NCBI GenBank assembly: GCA_000701625.1
Contig: JNJK01000010.1
Span: 91,051 to 155,050, forward strand
Direction of reading: 5' to 3'
DNA length: 64,000 bases
From: Lachnospiraceae bacterium MC2017
Lineage (GTDB): Bacteria > Bacillota > Clostridia > Lachnospirales > Lachnospiraceae
Shown: piece by piece, positions 35,378-44,123 of the stretch
Layout: each line of letters opens with the position of its first letter
How positions within the stretch are numbered: the first letter of the stretch is position 1
The notes under the pieces: model-generated
What the model saw: the letters and a program-made list of their open reading frames with translations, nothing else
Told to the model about the DNA's origin: nothing
The model's database searches: none
Made by a program: the position numbers and the translations under genes

Positions 35378-36883
35378 TTAATAGAACCTGACTTTTTTAA
35401 CGAGTTCCATAAAATCTTTATTATTTCTGGTACGTGCAAAAAGATCTATCAGCTTTTCTGCTGCATCATCTGACTTTATACCGTTAAGAGCCTTATGGAT
35501 AATATCTGTTGCTTCCTTTTCCGGATCTGAAAGCAGCAGATCATCTCTTCTGGTTCCGGATTTCTGCAGATCGATCGCAGGGAACACTCTCTTTTCCTGG
35601 AGTTTTCGGTTAAGAACCATCTCCATATTTCCGGTTCCCTTAAATTCCTCATAAACTACATCATCCATTTTGCTGCCTGTTTCTACAAGAGCAGTAGCAA
35701 GGACTGTCAGAGACCCGCCTTCTCTCATATTTCTGGCAGCACCAAAGAATCTCTTTGGCATGTGGAGCGCTGCAGGGTCAAGACCTCCGGACAGTGTTCT
35801 TCCTGACGGAGGAACTGTAAGATTGTATGCCCTTGAAAGTCTTGTAATGGAGTCTAAAAGGATCATTACGTCCTTTTTATGCTCAACGAGACGTCTTGCT
35901 CTCTCGATAACCATCTCAGAAACACGCTTATGGTGCTCGGGAAGCTCATCAAATGTAGAATAAATAACTTCAACATTGCGTCCCTTAATGGACTCCTTCA
36001 TATCCGTAACTTCCTCAGGTCTCTCATCAATAAGGAGAATGATTAGATGAATGTCCGGATATGCGTTTGTAACTGATCTTGCGATATTTTTAAGCAGTGT
36101 GGTCTTTCCGGCTTTAGGAGGAGCTACTATCATACCTCTCTGACCCTTACCTACCGGGCTTATGATATCCATCATACGCATCGCCACATTTGAATTTCCC
36201 TTTTCGAGGTTAATCCGCTCATTAGGGAATATTGGCGTCATATCCTCAAAGTTCATTCTTTTCTGTGCTTCTGACGGATGGAAACCGTTTATAGAACGCA
36301 CAAAAAGCAGGGCAGAAAACTTTTCTCCCTGAGTTTTTACACGAGTGTTTCCAACGATCATATCACCAGTCTTCAGATTAAACCTGCGGATCTGGCTAGG
36401 CGCCACGTACACGTCATTGTCACCCGGAAGATAGTTTTCACTTCTTATAAATCCGTATCCGTCAGCCATTACCTCAAGAATACCGCTGGCAACCTGTCCT
36501 GAATCAAGAGATTCCTTATCCGTAGGAAGATCTGTTGTCTCAGTCTGACGTTCCGGAGAACGTTCCTGCGAGCGCTCCTGTGAACGTTCCTGCGGCCTCT
36601 CTTTTCTTACCTCATTTCGTTCCGTACGCTCTGTCTTTCTCTCAGACACAGCTTCCTTATCTGCCTTATTGGCCTTTTCTTCAGGCATAGTCCGTTCTTT
36701 TGTGGTTTCCTGAACTGCCCTTTCTTTCGGCGCCGAGCTTTCCTGCTCTTCGCTCTTTTCAGCCTCAAGGCACAGACGATCAATGAGATCCGCTTTTTTC
36801 ATAGTGGATATCCCCTTGATACCACGGGACTTTGCCAATTCTCTAAGCTGTACCAGTGGTAATGTCTGCAGCTTTTCTCTCAT
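35378..36883 (-). CDS. rho: Transcription termination factor Rho
   Basis: A 501-residue hexameric RNA helicase. N-terminal helix domain (LPLVQLRELAKSRGIKGIST), then a charged low-complexity insert of about 85 residues rich in Glu/Arg/Lys with the QERSQERSQERSPERQ repeat, the cold-shock-like RNA-binding domain (GFIRSENYLPGDNDVYVAPS), and the ATPase with Walker A APPKAGKTTLLKNIA and LIDERPEEVTDM. The Q-loop/R-loop part is LDPAALHMPKRFFGAARN. The insert makes it longer than E. coli Rho (419 aa), as in many Actinobacteria and some Clostridia. A long leader (about 280 nt) separates it from its promoter. Confidence 0.97.
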   Translation of the reverse strand: MREKLQTLPLVQLRELAKSRGIKGISTMKKADLIDRLCLEAEKSEEQESSAPKERAVQETTKERTMPEEKANKADKEAVSERKTERTERNEVRKERPQERSQERSQERSPERQTETTDLPTDKESLDSGQVASGILEVMADGYGFIRSENYLPGDNDVYVAPSQIRRFNLKTGDMIVGNTRVKTQGEKFSALLFVRSINGFHPSEAQKRMNFEDMTPIFPNERINLEKGNSNVAMRMMDIISPVGKGQRGMIVAPPKAGKTTLLKNIARSVTNAYPDIHLIILLIDERPEEVTDMKESIKGRNVEVIYSTFDELPEHHKRVSEMVIERARRLVEHKKDVMILLDSITRLSRAYNLTVPPSGRTLSGGLDPAALHMPKRFFGAARNMREGGSLTVLATALVETGSKMDDVVYEEFKGTGNMEMVLNRKLQEKRVFPAIDLQKSGTRRDDLLLSDPEKEATDIIHKALNGIKSDDAAEKLIDLFARTRNNKDFMELVKKVRFY

Positions 36884-37162
36884 AAAAACCTCCGAATTGA
36901 TTTATTTAAAATGCTCACGACCTATCTATAAATGGACTAGTCTTAACCTTTATAGATACTGCACATTTTTCATATTTATTTATTTCAGTGGATTATTTTC
37001 CCGAAAATAGAATTTTGATAATGATTCGACATTCCAAAGGATTTCTCTAACTGTTTCCGACTAATATATCGGACATTGTTCCCTATTATTTAAGCATTTC
37101 AAGAAATGATAAGAGTTTTAACAGGGTATTTTTTGAGAAATGTATGATCTGAATTTAGAACC
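36884..37162 (-). promoter_or_regulatory. Long rho 5' leader with 9-bp inverted repeat
   Basis: No gene is seen in this AT-rich stretch. It is the predicted rho leader, about 280 nt. ATCTATAAA (36957-36949 on the minus strand) and TTTATAGAT (36932-36924) form a perfect 9-bp stem with a 16-nt loop, ending about 40 nt before the start codon. Long rho leaders mediate autoregulation in other bacteria; here that is inference. Confidence 0.45.
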
Positions 37163-37168
37163 GTGCAC

Positions 37169-37197
37169 ATTATACATCTTTAAAAAACAATATGCAA
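37169..37197 (-). promoter_or_regulatory. rho promoter
   Basis: -35 TTGCAT (37197-37192), 17-bp spacer, -10 TATAAT (37174-37169) on the minus strand, just after the terminator of the upstream small gene. Confidence 0.7.
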
Positions 37198-37211
37198 TGT
37201 TTTTAAAAATT

Positions 37212-37254
37212 GTACCGCGCAGACCGGTGTTCCATCACTCAGCCTGCGCGGTAC
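37212..37254 (-). terminator. Terminator of the 84-aa membrane protein gene
   Basis: GTACCGCGCAG and CTGCGCGGTAC pair perfectly over 11 bp with a 21-nt loop, followed by AATTTTTAAAAAC on the minus strand, 22 nt past the stop codon of the 37277-37531 gene. Confidence 0.8.
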
Positions 37255-37276
37255 CCCTCCAGATACTCTCCTGAAA

Positions 37277-37531
37277 TTACCTTTCTGATAATTTCCTGAT
37301 CTTCTTGTACTGATTGTGACCAACGAGCGTTGATGCTCCTACGATCACACCAGCAACTATCGTAATGATAGGATCATAGTGACATTTCCAGAAAAATGCG
37401 ATGACGATCAGTGCTATAACAAAGATTATAGACACTGCATTGTCCCATTTACGCATCTTGGTATTTTTCTTCTCAGGATCTTCTCTGTCGTAATTATTAT
37501 TATTGTTATTACTGTAATAAATATTATCCAT
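37277..37531 (-). CDS. Small membrane protein (84 aa)
   Basis: An Asn-rich start (MDNIYYSNNNNNNYDREDPE), then two close hydrophobic segments (NAVSIIFVIALIVIAFFW and IITIVAGVIVGASTLVG) and a basic tail (KKIRKLSER). I do not recognise the family. It is 70 nt downstream of the giant surface protein gene and ends in a strong terminator, so it may be co-transcribed with the adhesin. Function unknown. Confidence 0.6.
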   Translation of the reverse strand: MDNIYYSNNNNNNYDREDPEKKNTKMRKWDNAVSIIFVIALIVIAFFWKCHYDPIITIVAGVIVGASTLVGHNQYKKIRKLSER

Positions 37532-37601
37532 ACCGCTCCTTTCCTGAAATCCGGCACCGTTTTACCGATGCCGGTTCATATTGATCGAAGACTTCAGATT
37601 C

Positions 37602-40600
37602 TCAGTTTTCCTGAGCATTCTCTGTCTCATTATCTTCCAGCTTCTTGATGAGGTGATGTCTTGCTCCGATACGGATCGTATTGTAAAGAGCATAGATCAC
37701 AGTGAGGAGTAATATAAGCCAGTGTATCCAGCATGCCTCTTCTCTAACACCAAGTACATCAGATATGAGATCCGGTTCATCTCCGATATCATCCGGAGCT
37801 GTATCTTCTGATACTGCCATAGGTTCGTCTCTGATACCAAGTACTTCACCCATAAGATCTGCCACATCGCCTGCACCTGCTGCCGGTATCAGACCTCCGT
37901 CAACTCCTGCCATTGTTCCGAGGAGTCCGCCTGTAGGAAGCATATCTATCGGTGAAGGTGCTGTCGTCGGTAATACAGGTGATCCAGTTGTAGGTGTTCC
38001 GCCAGTCGTTGTAGGAGTTCCTGTAGGAGTTCCTGAAGATCTGTGACCTCCCGGTGTTCTGAAAGTTCCGGAAGTTGGCGTAATTTCTTCACTTGTCGGT
38101 GTGGTCGGTGTAGTTCCGCCGCCGTTATCGCCGCTTCCGCCGCCGTTATCGCCGCTTCCGCCGCCGTTATCGTCGTTTCCGCCGCCGTTATCGCCGTTTC
38201 CGCCGCCGTTATCGTCGTTTCCGCCGCCGTTATCGTCGTTTCCGCCGCCGTTTCCGCGACTAGCGATAGTCAGAGTACCAACATTTGTTTTTACGTCGTA
38301 GTCATTTGTTCCGGTAAATGAAACATTGATCGCATATGTACCAACTGCTTCACCTGCCGCACGATCAAGTGACCAGGTTACTTCGTTATTGTAAATATTT
38401 CCTGATACTGTTGCTTCAAACTCAGGATCTTCATCACCTTCGGTCTTTGTGTAATCCTTAGCACTGATAGTAACCTGTGCCGGTTTTACTTCAAGTGTTC
38501 CGAAGTTATTTGTGATGCTGTAGTTTGATAACTTAAATCTTCCGCTATCAGCAAGGGAGAATGTGTTATCACTGGTTCCAACATGGGTCTGACTTCCAGT
38601 GATGTTGATAGCAGGTGTCTCACCTTCTACCAGACGATCGATCTGTACTTCACTTGCATTAGTAAGTGCTGTACCGTCATAAAACTTTGTTGCTCCCTCT
38701 GATCTAGCTGTTGCAATTCTCGGGGTGATACTTAGCGTAATAACGTCACTCGGTGGTATATTCGAGTAATTATCACTCTTAACCTTTGCGATGACTCCAA
38801 CCTCTGTTACATCTATAAAGGTAGGAAGATCTTCGTATCTGTACTCACCTTCATCAACTGTTAATTCATCAATGCCAGCTGCCTCACGATCTGACTGCTG
38901 ATCATCATCACCCGGTTCGTTATCACCGCCTGCATCATAGCTGTTTCCACTTACGAAACTGTAAACTACGATGTAGTCTCCCGAGATTCCGTTTACACTT
39001 GCAGGATTGAAGCCCCACGTCTTACCATTATACTCGCCGCTTACCGGCTCACCTGTGATCACTATATCGCTGCCATCTACAGCAGTAATAGTAAGTGTTC
39101 CCGGCTCAATAGTTACATCAAACTGCTCCGAAACATCATTTCCATTGCTGTCTCTTACGATCGCATTTCCGGAACTTACTGTATCATAAGTACCTACATC
39201 CTTTCCGGATGCCTTTGCATTTAATCCTGAAACAGTATATGTTTCGCCGCCAATCTCAAATTCTGTCTTTTCGAAGCCTTCTACTGTCTGAACTGCTCCG
39301 GTATATGGAACTGTGTCGCTGTTTGCTGATAAAGTGATCTTTCTCTTACCACCTTCGACAACAGCCCATCTAACACTACCGTTTACTTCCCAATGACTAC
39401 CTTCGTCATTCGCTGAAGACTTCTTACTCTCATACCATCTAGGTACTTCGAAACTAGCAACCCATATGTTTTCATCGATAACTGTCTTGAGTGTTATGAG
39501 TCCTCCACCGTTATCCATCCAATAAACAACACCATTTGATTCATGTCTTCCGTTCTGCAGATAACCGGGGTTCGATACATATTCTCCGATGTCTTCTTCA
39601 CTATAAGAATCAAACCGACTTGTTATGTACCTTGCGATGTCTGCTGTTCCTACCTCGATCAGATTACCTCTCGGTTCACCGACAACTCTGTCTCCATCGT
39701 CGCCAAGTGCATCAGCAGCTTGTTCCGGTGTCGGAGTGTTAACATATGTAATTGCATCATTAACATCTACACCTGTGTCAGGACGATAGTGAGCAAACAA
39801 TACCATATCATCCGTTACAGTATTACTGAAATCGTACCTGCTGCCTCCTTCTGCCTCTGTGTACCAAGCTTCAAATACAAAGCCATTCTTCGAAAGTGAT
39901 GTGTTAGGTTCGGATACTGCATTTCCTTCGCTAACAGTCCTTGGTGCTACCTCCGATGGTACCTCCGGTATTCCTCCCATTGTATTGAAGGAAACTGTGA
40001 ACCGCTTTTTGATCACAAGTTTTCCGGGAACGTATACTATGTTGAACTGTCCCGTATAGTCAAAACCATTGCGATCCTTTATGCTCGCTCTGCCGGTCAT
40101 CAATGTATCGTAGGTTCCGGGCTCAGTTGCGGTACGTCCAACAGTTATATCGCTGATCTTATACTCCGAGCCATCAATCGTAAAGTAATCATCCGGCGTA
40201 TAGCCACTAACCGACTTTGCAGTTCCATCATAAACGGTTTCACTACTGTTACCTGAGATATAGATGGTCTTAAGTTCACCAACTCTTACCCAAATAACCG
40301 TTGCATCGACATGCCATGTATGATTTTTATTAACATCCTTAGCTACATAGCAGTTAAGAGTTGACAGGTCTGTCCTATAAAGAACATCTTTATTAACATT
40401 ATTAACTTTTTCTTTGACAACAGTTTCTATGTAAGTCTTATCACCAACTTTCTTTACCCAACATGTATTACGACCACTCTCTACGATCTTTCCATCATCA
40501 GTTCCATCTTCGCTTCCATTATAGAAGGAAATATTACTAACGTGGGTCTCAATATCATTTTCAAAATACTCATAGTAATTTTCCGTCAGATACTTAGTAA

Positions 40601-43600
40601 GTCCTGCAGTACCGATCTGAAGATAATCCTTCTTGTCATAGTTATTTACATTAACGCTGGGGATTCTTTCCTGCGTCTTTTGATAACGCTGACTCATGCC
40701 CGGTAACAGGATATGGATCGTAGTATTTTTACCTGCTGTCATATCCGGCTCGTAGCCTGCAAAAAGCTCTATATCTTCGATAACCGGATCACTGAAATTA
40801 TACGGAATAGTGCAGTCTCTGTCCTTAAACCAACCCTTAAAGGTCGTTCCTGCTTTGCTCGGTTCCGTAGTCGGCTTAGTTGCTACCTGGTCTTTCTGTA
40901 CCTCCTGTGATGCGATAGTTGCCGGTGTTCCTCCCATTGTATTGAAGGATACCGTGAACTTGTCAGGCCTAATCTCAAGTGTTCCATCCTGATATTCAAA
41001 ATTGAACTTGTGAGTATGTTCATAACCGCTATTTCCCTTTATCCTAGGAGTCTTTGACCATTCTGTATCATGGTATGTACCGGGCGCTGTTCCTTTTGTC
41101 TTTGCAGTAACACTGCCCTTCTCAAGTCGATATGTCTGTTCACCGGAACCATAATCTACCTTGAATTCCCATCCTGCGACAAAATTATTTCCTGGTATCT
41201 TATCCTTATATTCCAGTTTCTCCAGTTTCTGTCCATCACGAAGGTAAACTTCAAAGCCATCAACAGACTGTTCTGCACCGGTATAATCTTTCACGGCGCT
41301 GTTAGCACTTATGACAATTGTCTTAATGCCGTCATCTACCTTTTTCCAATCTGCCTCCACATGAACACGCCATTCTCCATCAGGTCGGCTAGTTCTCCTG
41401 ATTACATATGCCTTTATGCAACTCTTATTAGTGATATTCGCCTGCCATAATTCAGGTACACCATCGTCATCTGTATCAAGACTTATTTCAACTATAAACT
41501 TATTGTTGATTTTGTTGATCGTATAATAGTGACGCTCATCATAACGACCGGTACCTTGTCCATAACCTTTAACCCCCAAATGAACATAATTATTTAAGTA
41601 ATCATTTACATCATCTTCATTATAGGAATCGTAGTTTTCAGTGATGTACTTTGAAACCTTCGAACCACTACTTATGACTACATAATTTTTGTCTTCTGAA
41701 GGGTTCAAATTTCCAGAAGCTTCTTTAGGAACTGTACTCTCTGTTGGCTTATCTTTGCGAGGCACAAGGAGATCGACCTGAACAGCTATATTGTCTGATA
41801 CTTCATTACTTACCTTATAGTGCGCATAGAGAGTGATATTCTCCCTAACAGGAGTTGTTGCAAAGTTAAACTTCCGTCCAGCTGCTGTGTACCAGCCATC
41901 AAAGGTCATATACTGCTTTACAGGATCCGGTGCAGGCTTTGTTGCCTTTTCACCCTTAACGATTTCCTGTGTCGGAGGATTTGGAAGTCCTCTAACTGCA
42001 TCGAAGGATACCGTTACCTTGTTAATTACCTTTGTCCAGTTCGCCTCCGCATCAACATGCCATTCTTTTCTCTGTCCAGCAGGTGTCTTGATTACATAAC
42101 AATCTATGCAACTCTTATCAGTGATATCCGCCTGCCATGTATCTGCGCCAAGCGTCATTTCAATTACAAGCCTATTGTTGATCTTCTTGATCGTATAAGG
42201 GTAACGATCTTTATAAAGATTGGTACCTTGTCCATAACTGCCTTCCTCCAAAGGAACATACGCAGTTATATAATCATTTACATCATCTTCCTTATAGGAG
42301 TTGTAGTTATCAGTGATGTAATTTGAAACCTTCGAACCACCATCCAGGCTAGCAATGACTACATAATCTTTTACATCATTTCCCTTAACTTCTCCAGAGC
42401 CATTTCTACTAACTGTATTCTCTGCTGCCTTTGACTTTCCCGGAATAAGGATACCTATCTGAGTAAGTGTATTTTCTGATACTTCAGTACTTACCTTATA
42501 GTGCGCATAGAGAGTGATATCCTCTACAACAGGTGTTTCAAAGTTATACTTCTGTCCATCTGCTGTGTACCAGCCATCAAAAGTCTTATACTGCTTTGCA
42601 GGATCCGGTGCAGGCTTTGTTGCCTTTTCACCCTTAACGATTATCTGTGCCCCAGGTTTCGGACTTCCGTCAACTGCATCGAAGGATACCGTTACCTTAG
42701 GAGTGTTCACATGAAGAACAATTTCCTTATCAGCATCCATTGTTACCTGGATTACCTCAGGAAGAGACTTAAGTTCTCCTCCATTTACCGTATAACCCAC
42801 GCCCTCATACGGAGCAGTTACAGTAATGTCGCTGATATAACACGTCGTGTCTTCAGGAACATTGAAACCATTTGCGCTAACTTCCTGGCCATTCTTGTCC
42901 TTAAACGCCAGCTTGTAACTAACCTTGTTTTCACTTATCTCTGCATTATTGTCATCATCCCAAACTTTGATCTTTAGGCTATGCTCTTTTGTCCATCCTG
43001 CATGCAGGGTTATACCTTCAGTAACCTCAGTATCAAAGTTATAGAGAGTTGTACAATCAGCTGTTGTGTACCATCCGGTGAATCTGCTGCCGGACTTGTC
43101 AGGATCATCTACGGGTTTTACAGCCTTTTCTCCATAAGGAACTGACTGATCGGGAGGTATAGGAAGTCCTCCATGTGTTTCAAACTTAACAACATACTCG
43201 GTAGGTGCCTTTTCCCAATCAACCCAACCATCAATATGAAAAGTGCTACCGGCCTCATTCCTGCTTACTGTCTTTGCCACATACCAGTAGATATCATCAT
43301 TCCAGTCTGCTGTATAAGTGACCTGCGGAGAACTAACAGTTATCTTTGTTCCATTAGCCTTGATCGTACATCCATTTTTGTCATCCAACGTTGTACGCAT
43401 CGGACCAGTCTTTACATGATCAAAGAAATCATCATGTCTAGCACGTGCAAACTGCGCATAATTCGCTACTACAAACTTATCAACGGATCCCTGATCGTAC
43501 TGGCCTACAGGAATATAATCGTCTGAAGTATGACCAGTCCAATTATCGATACGGTCATCATCCGCTTTATACTTTGCAGCGTTTTCTTCTGTTGCCCAAG

Positions 43601-43940
43601 GAGCTATAACATATGCAGTTGCTTTACGTCCCTCAGATTTATCAGCTTCCCATACTGCTGAAAGAGTGAGGTCTCCGGTCGTTCCGGCATTGATAACCTT
43701 TCCGTCCAGCTCATACCAGGACTTGAAAGTATAGCCCGGTCTCTTTGGATCCTTAAGAGTGATCTCGTCTTCAACCGTATACTCTTCCGGATTTCCTTCA
43801 CCATTTACTGCATTCTGGCTTAACTTATATGTGATCTTATACTTGATAGGTTCAGCCGTTACCGTAATTTTATTTTCACCGGCTTTTAACGTCAATTCCT
43901 GACTCGGCGAGTACTTTGCTTCATATCCGGCTTCAGGCAC
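37602..43940 (-). CDS. 3' fragment of the giant adhesin (2112 aa, doubtful start)
   Basis: The frame is open from a GTG at 43940, but the only GAGG is 2 nt from it, so translation from here is doubtful. Approximate layout in fragment residues: InlB B-type (Listeria-Bacteroides) repeats at 249-318, 416-482, 642-711, 994-1064 and 1314-1385, with typical FDGWYT/FTGWYT and ITLYAHYK strings; an unnamed module at 107-245, 491-638, 717-868, 1071-1221 and 1394-1528; YTGA/YDGT-type MBG-like domains at 872-990, 1224-1310, 1533-1618 and on to about 1892; a Gly-Gly-Gly-Asn-Asp repeat at 1897-1942; a Thr/Pro linker with GTPTG repeats; and a C-terminal helix near 2071-2090 followed by a basic tail (RIGARHHLIKK). 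LPTGG at about 2001 is not an LPxTG signal. Confidence 0.7.
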   Translation of the reverse strand: MPEAGYEAKYSPSQELTLKAGENKITVTAEPIKYKITYKLSQNAVNGEGNPEEYTVEDEITLKDPKRPGYTFKSWYELDGKVINAGTTGDLTLSAVWEADKSEGRKATAYVIAPWATEENAAKYKADDDRIDNWTGHTSDDYIPVGQYDQGSVDKFVVANYAQFARARHDDFFDHVKTGPMRTTLDDKNGCTIKANGTKITVSSPQVTYTADWNDDIYWYVAKTVSRNEAGSTFHIDGWVDWEKAPTEYVVKFETHGGLPIPPDQSVPYGEKAVKPVDDPDKSGSRFTGWYTTADCTTLYNFDTEVTEGITLHAGWTKEHSLKIKVWDDDNNAEISENKVSYKLAFKDKNGQEVSANGFNVPEDTTCYISDITVTAPYEGVGYTVNGGELKSLPEVIQVTMDADKEIVLHVNTPKVTVSFDAVDGSPKPGAQIIVKGEKATKPAPDPAKQYKTFDGWYTADGQKYNFETPVVEDITLYAHYKVSTEVSENTLTQIGILIPGKSKAAENTVSRNGSGEVKGNDVKDYVVIASLDGGSKVSNYITDNYNSYKEDDVNDYITAYVPLEEGSYGQGTNLYKDRYPYTIKKINNRLVIEMTLGADTWQADITDKSCIDCYVIKTPAGQRKEWHVDAEANWTKVINKVTVSFDAVRGLPNPPTQEIVKGEKATKPAPDPVKQYMTFDGWYTAAGRKFNFATTPVRENITLYAHYKVSNEVSDNIAVQVDLLVPRKDKPTESTVPKEASGNLNPSEDKNYVVISSGSKVSKYITENYDSYNEDDVNDYLNNYVHLGVKGYGQGTGRYDERHYYTINKINNKFIVEISLDTDDDGVPELWQANITNKSCIKAYVIRRTSRPDGEWRVHVEADWKKVDDGIKTIVISANSAVKDYTGAEQSVDGFEVYLRDGQKLEKLEYKDKIPGNNFVAGWEFKVDYGSGEQTYRLEKGSVTAKTKGTAPGTYHDTEWSKTPRIKGNSGYEHTHKFNFEYQDGTLEIRPDKFTVSFNTMGGTPATIASQEVQKDQVATKPTTEPSKAGTTFKGWFKDRDCTIPYNFSDPVIEDIELFAGYEPDMTAGKNTTIHILLPGMSQRYQKTQERIPSVNVNNYDKKDYLQIGTAGLTKYLTENYYEYFENDIETHVSNISFYNGSEDGTDDGKIVESGRNTCWVKKVGDKTYIETVVKEKVNNVNKDVLYRTDLSTLNCYVAKDVNKNHTWHVDATVIWVRVGELKTIYISGNSSETVYDGTAKSVSGYTPDDYFTIDGSEYKISDITVGRTATEPGTYDTLMTGRASIKDRNGFDYTGQFNIVYVPGKLVIKKRFTVSFNTMGGIPEVPSEVAPRTVSEGNAVSEPNTSLSKNGFVFEAWYTEAEGGSRYDFSNTVTDDMVLFAHYRPDTGVDVNDAITYVNTPTPEQAADALGDDGDRVVGEPRGNLIEVGTADIARYITSRFDSYSEEDIGEYVSNPGYLQNGRHESNGVVYWMDNGGGLITLKTVIDENIWVASFEVPRWYESKKSSANDEGSHWEVNGSVRWAVVEGGKRKITLSANSDTVPYTGAVQTVEGFEKTEFEIGGETYTVSGLNAKASGKDVGTYDTVSSGNAIVRDSNGNDVSEQFDVTIEPGTLTITAVDGSDIVITGEPVSGEYNGKTWGFNPASVNGISGDYIVVYSFVSGNSYDAGGDNEPGDDDQQSDREAAGIDELTVDEGEYRYEDLPTFIDVTEVGVIAKVKSDNYSNIPPSDVITLSITPRIATARSEGATKFYDGTALTNASEVQIDRLVEGETPAINITGSQTHVGTSDNTFSLADSGRFKLSNYSITNNFGTLEVKPAQVTISAKDYTKTEGDEDPEFEATVSGNIYNNEVTWSLDRAAGEAVGTYAINVSFTGTNDYDVKTNVGTLTIASRGNGGGNDDNGGGNDDNGGGNGDNGGGNDDNGGGSGDNGGGSGDNGGGTTPTTPTSEEITPTSGTFRTPGGHRSSGTPTGTPTTTGGTPTTGSPVLPTTAPSPIDMLPTGGLLGTMAGVDGGLIPAAGAGDVADLMGEVLGIRDEPMAVSEDTAPDDIGDEPDLISDVLGVREEACWIHWLILLLTVIYALYNTIRIGARHHLIKKLEDNETENAQEN
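38116..38255. repeat. 21-bp tandem repeat coding for GGGNDDN-type linker
   Basis: About six and a half copies of a 21-bp unit (CCGCCGCCGTTATCG plus six variable bases on the plus strand) encode a Gly3-Asn-Asp/Gly-Asp-Asn linker near the C-terminus of the adhesin. Units differ at a few positions (N/S and D/G). In-frame slippage would change linker length without a frameshift. Confidence 0.85.
41792..42026. repeat. Long direct repeat in adhesin, copy 1
   Basis: A stretch of about 230 bp, roughly 85 percent identical by eye to 42472-42697 (offset about 675 bp). It encodes one InlB B-type repeat and the start of the following module. The near-identity at DNA level suggests a recent duplication or ongoing gene conversion. 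Confidence 0.75.
42472..42697. repeat. Long direct repeat in adhesin, copy 2
   Basis: Partner of the 41792-42026 repeat. The shared strings include the TACCTTATAGTGCGCATAGA and GGATCCGGTGCAGGCTTT segments. Confidence 0.75.
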
Positions 43941-44123
43941 TGCCTCGACTTTTACCTTGTTGCCAGCAAAATATTCTCCGGTACTTTCTGCGCCATTTAC
44001 ATATACGGTGTAATCATTTGTAATATGTTCACCAGTTTCTACCGCAAAGGTGCAGTTTCCTCCAAGCTTCTGAATCGTGATATCTACCTTGAGATCCTTA
44101 TCACTAAATGTGAATTCACCGAT

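Noticed and set aside
37820..37960. Sortase LPxTG signal in the adhesin C-terminus
   Set aside because: The only match is LPTGG, in the wrong order, and it is not followed directly by a hydrophobic segment and basic tail.
38101..38301. Possible CRISPR-like array
   Set aside because: The repeat is a 21-bp in-frame coding tandem without unique spacers.
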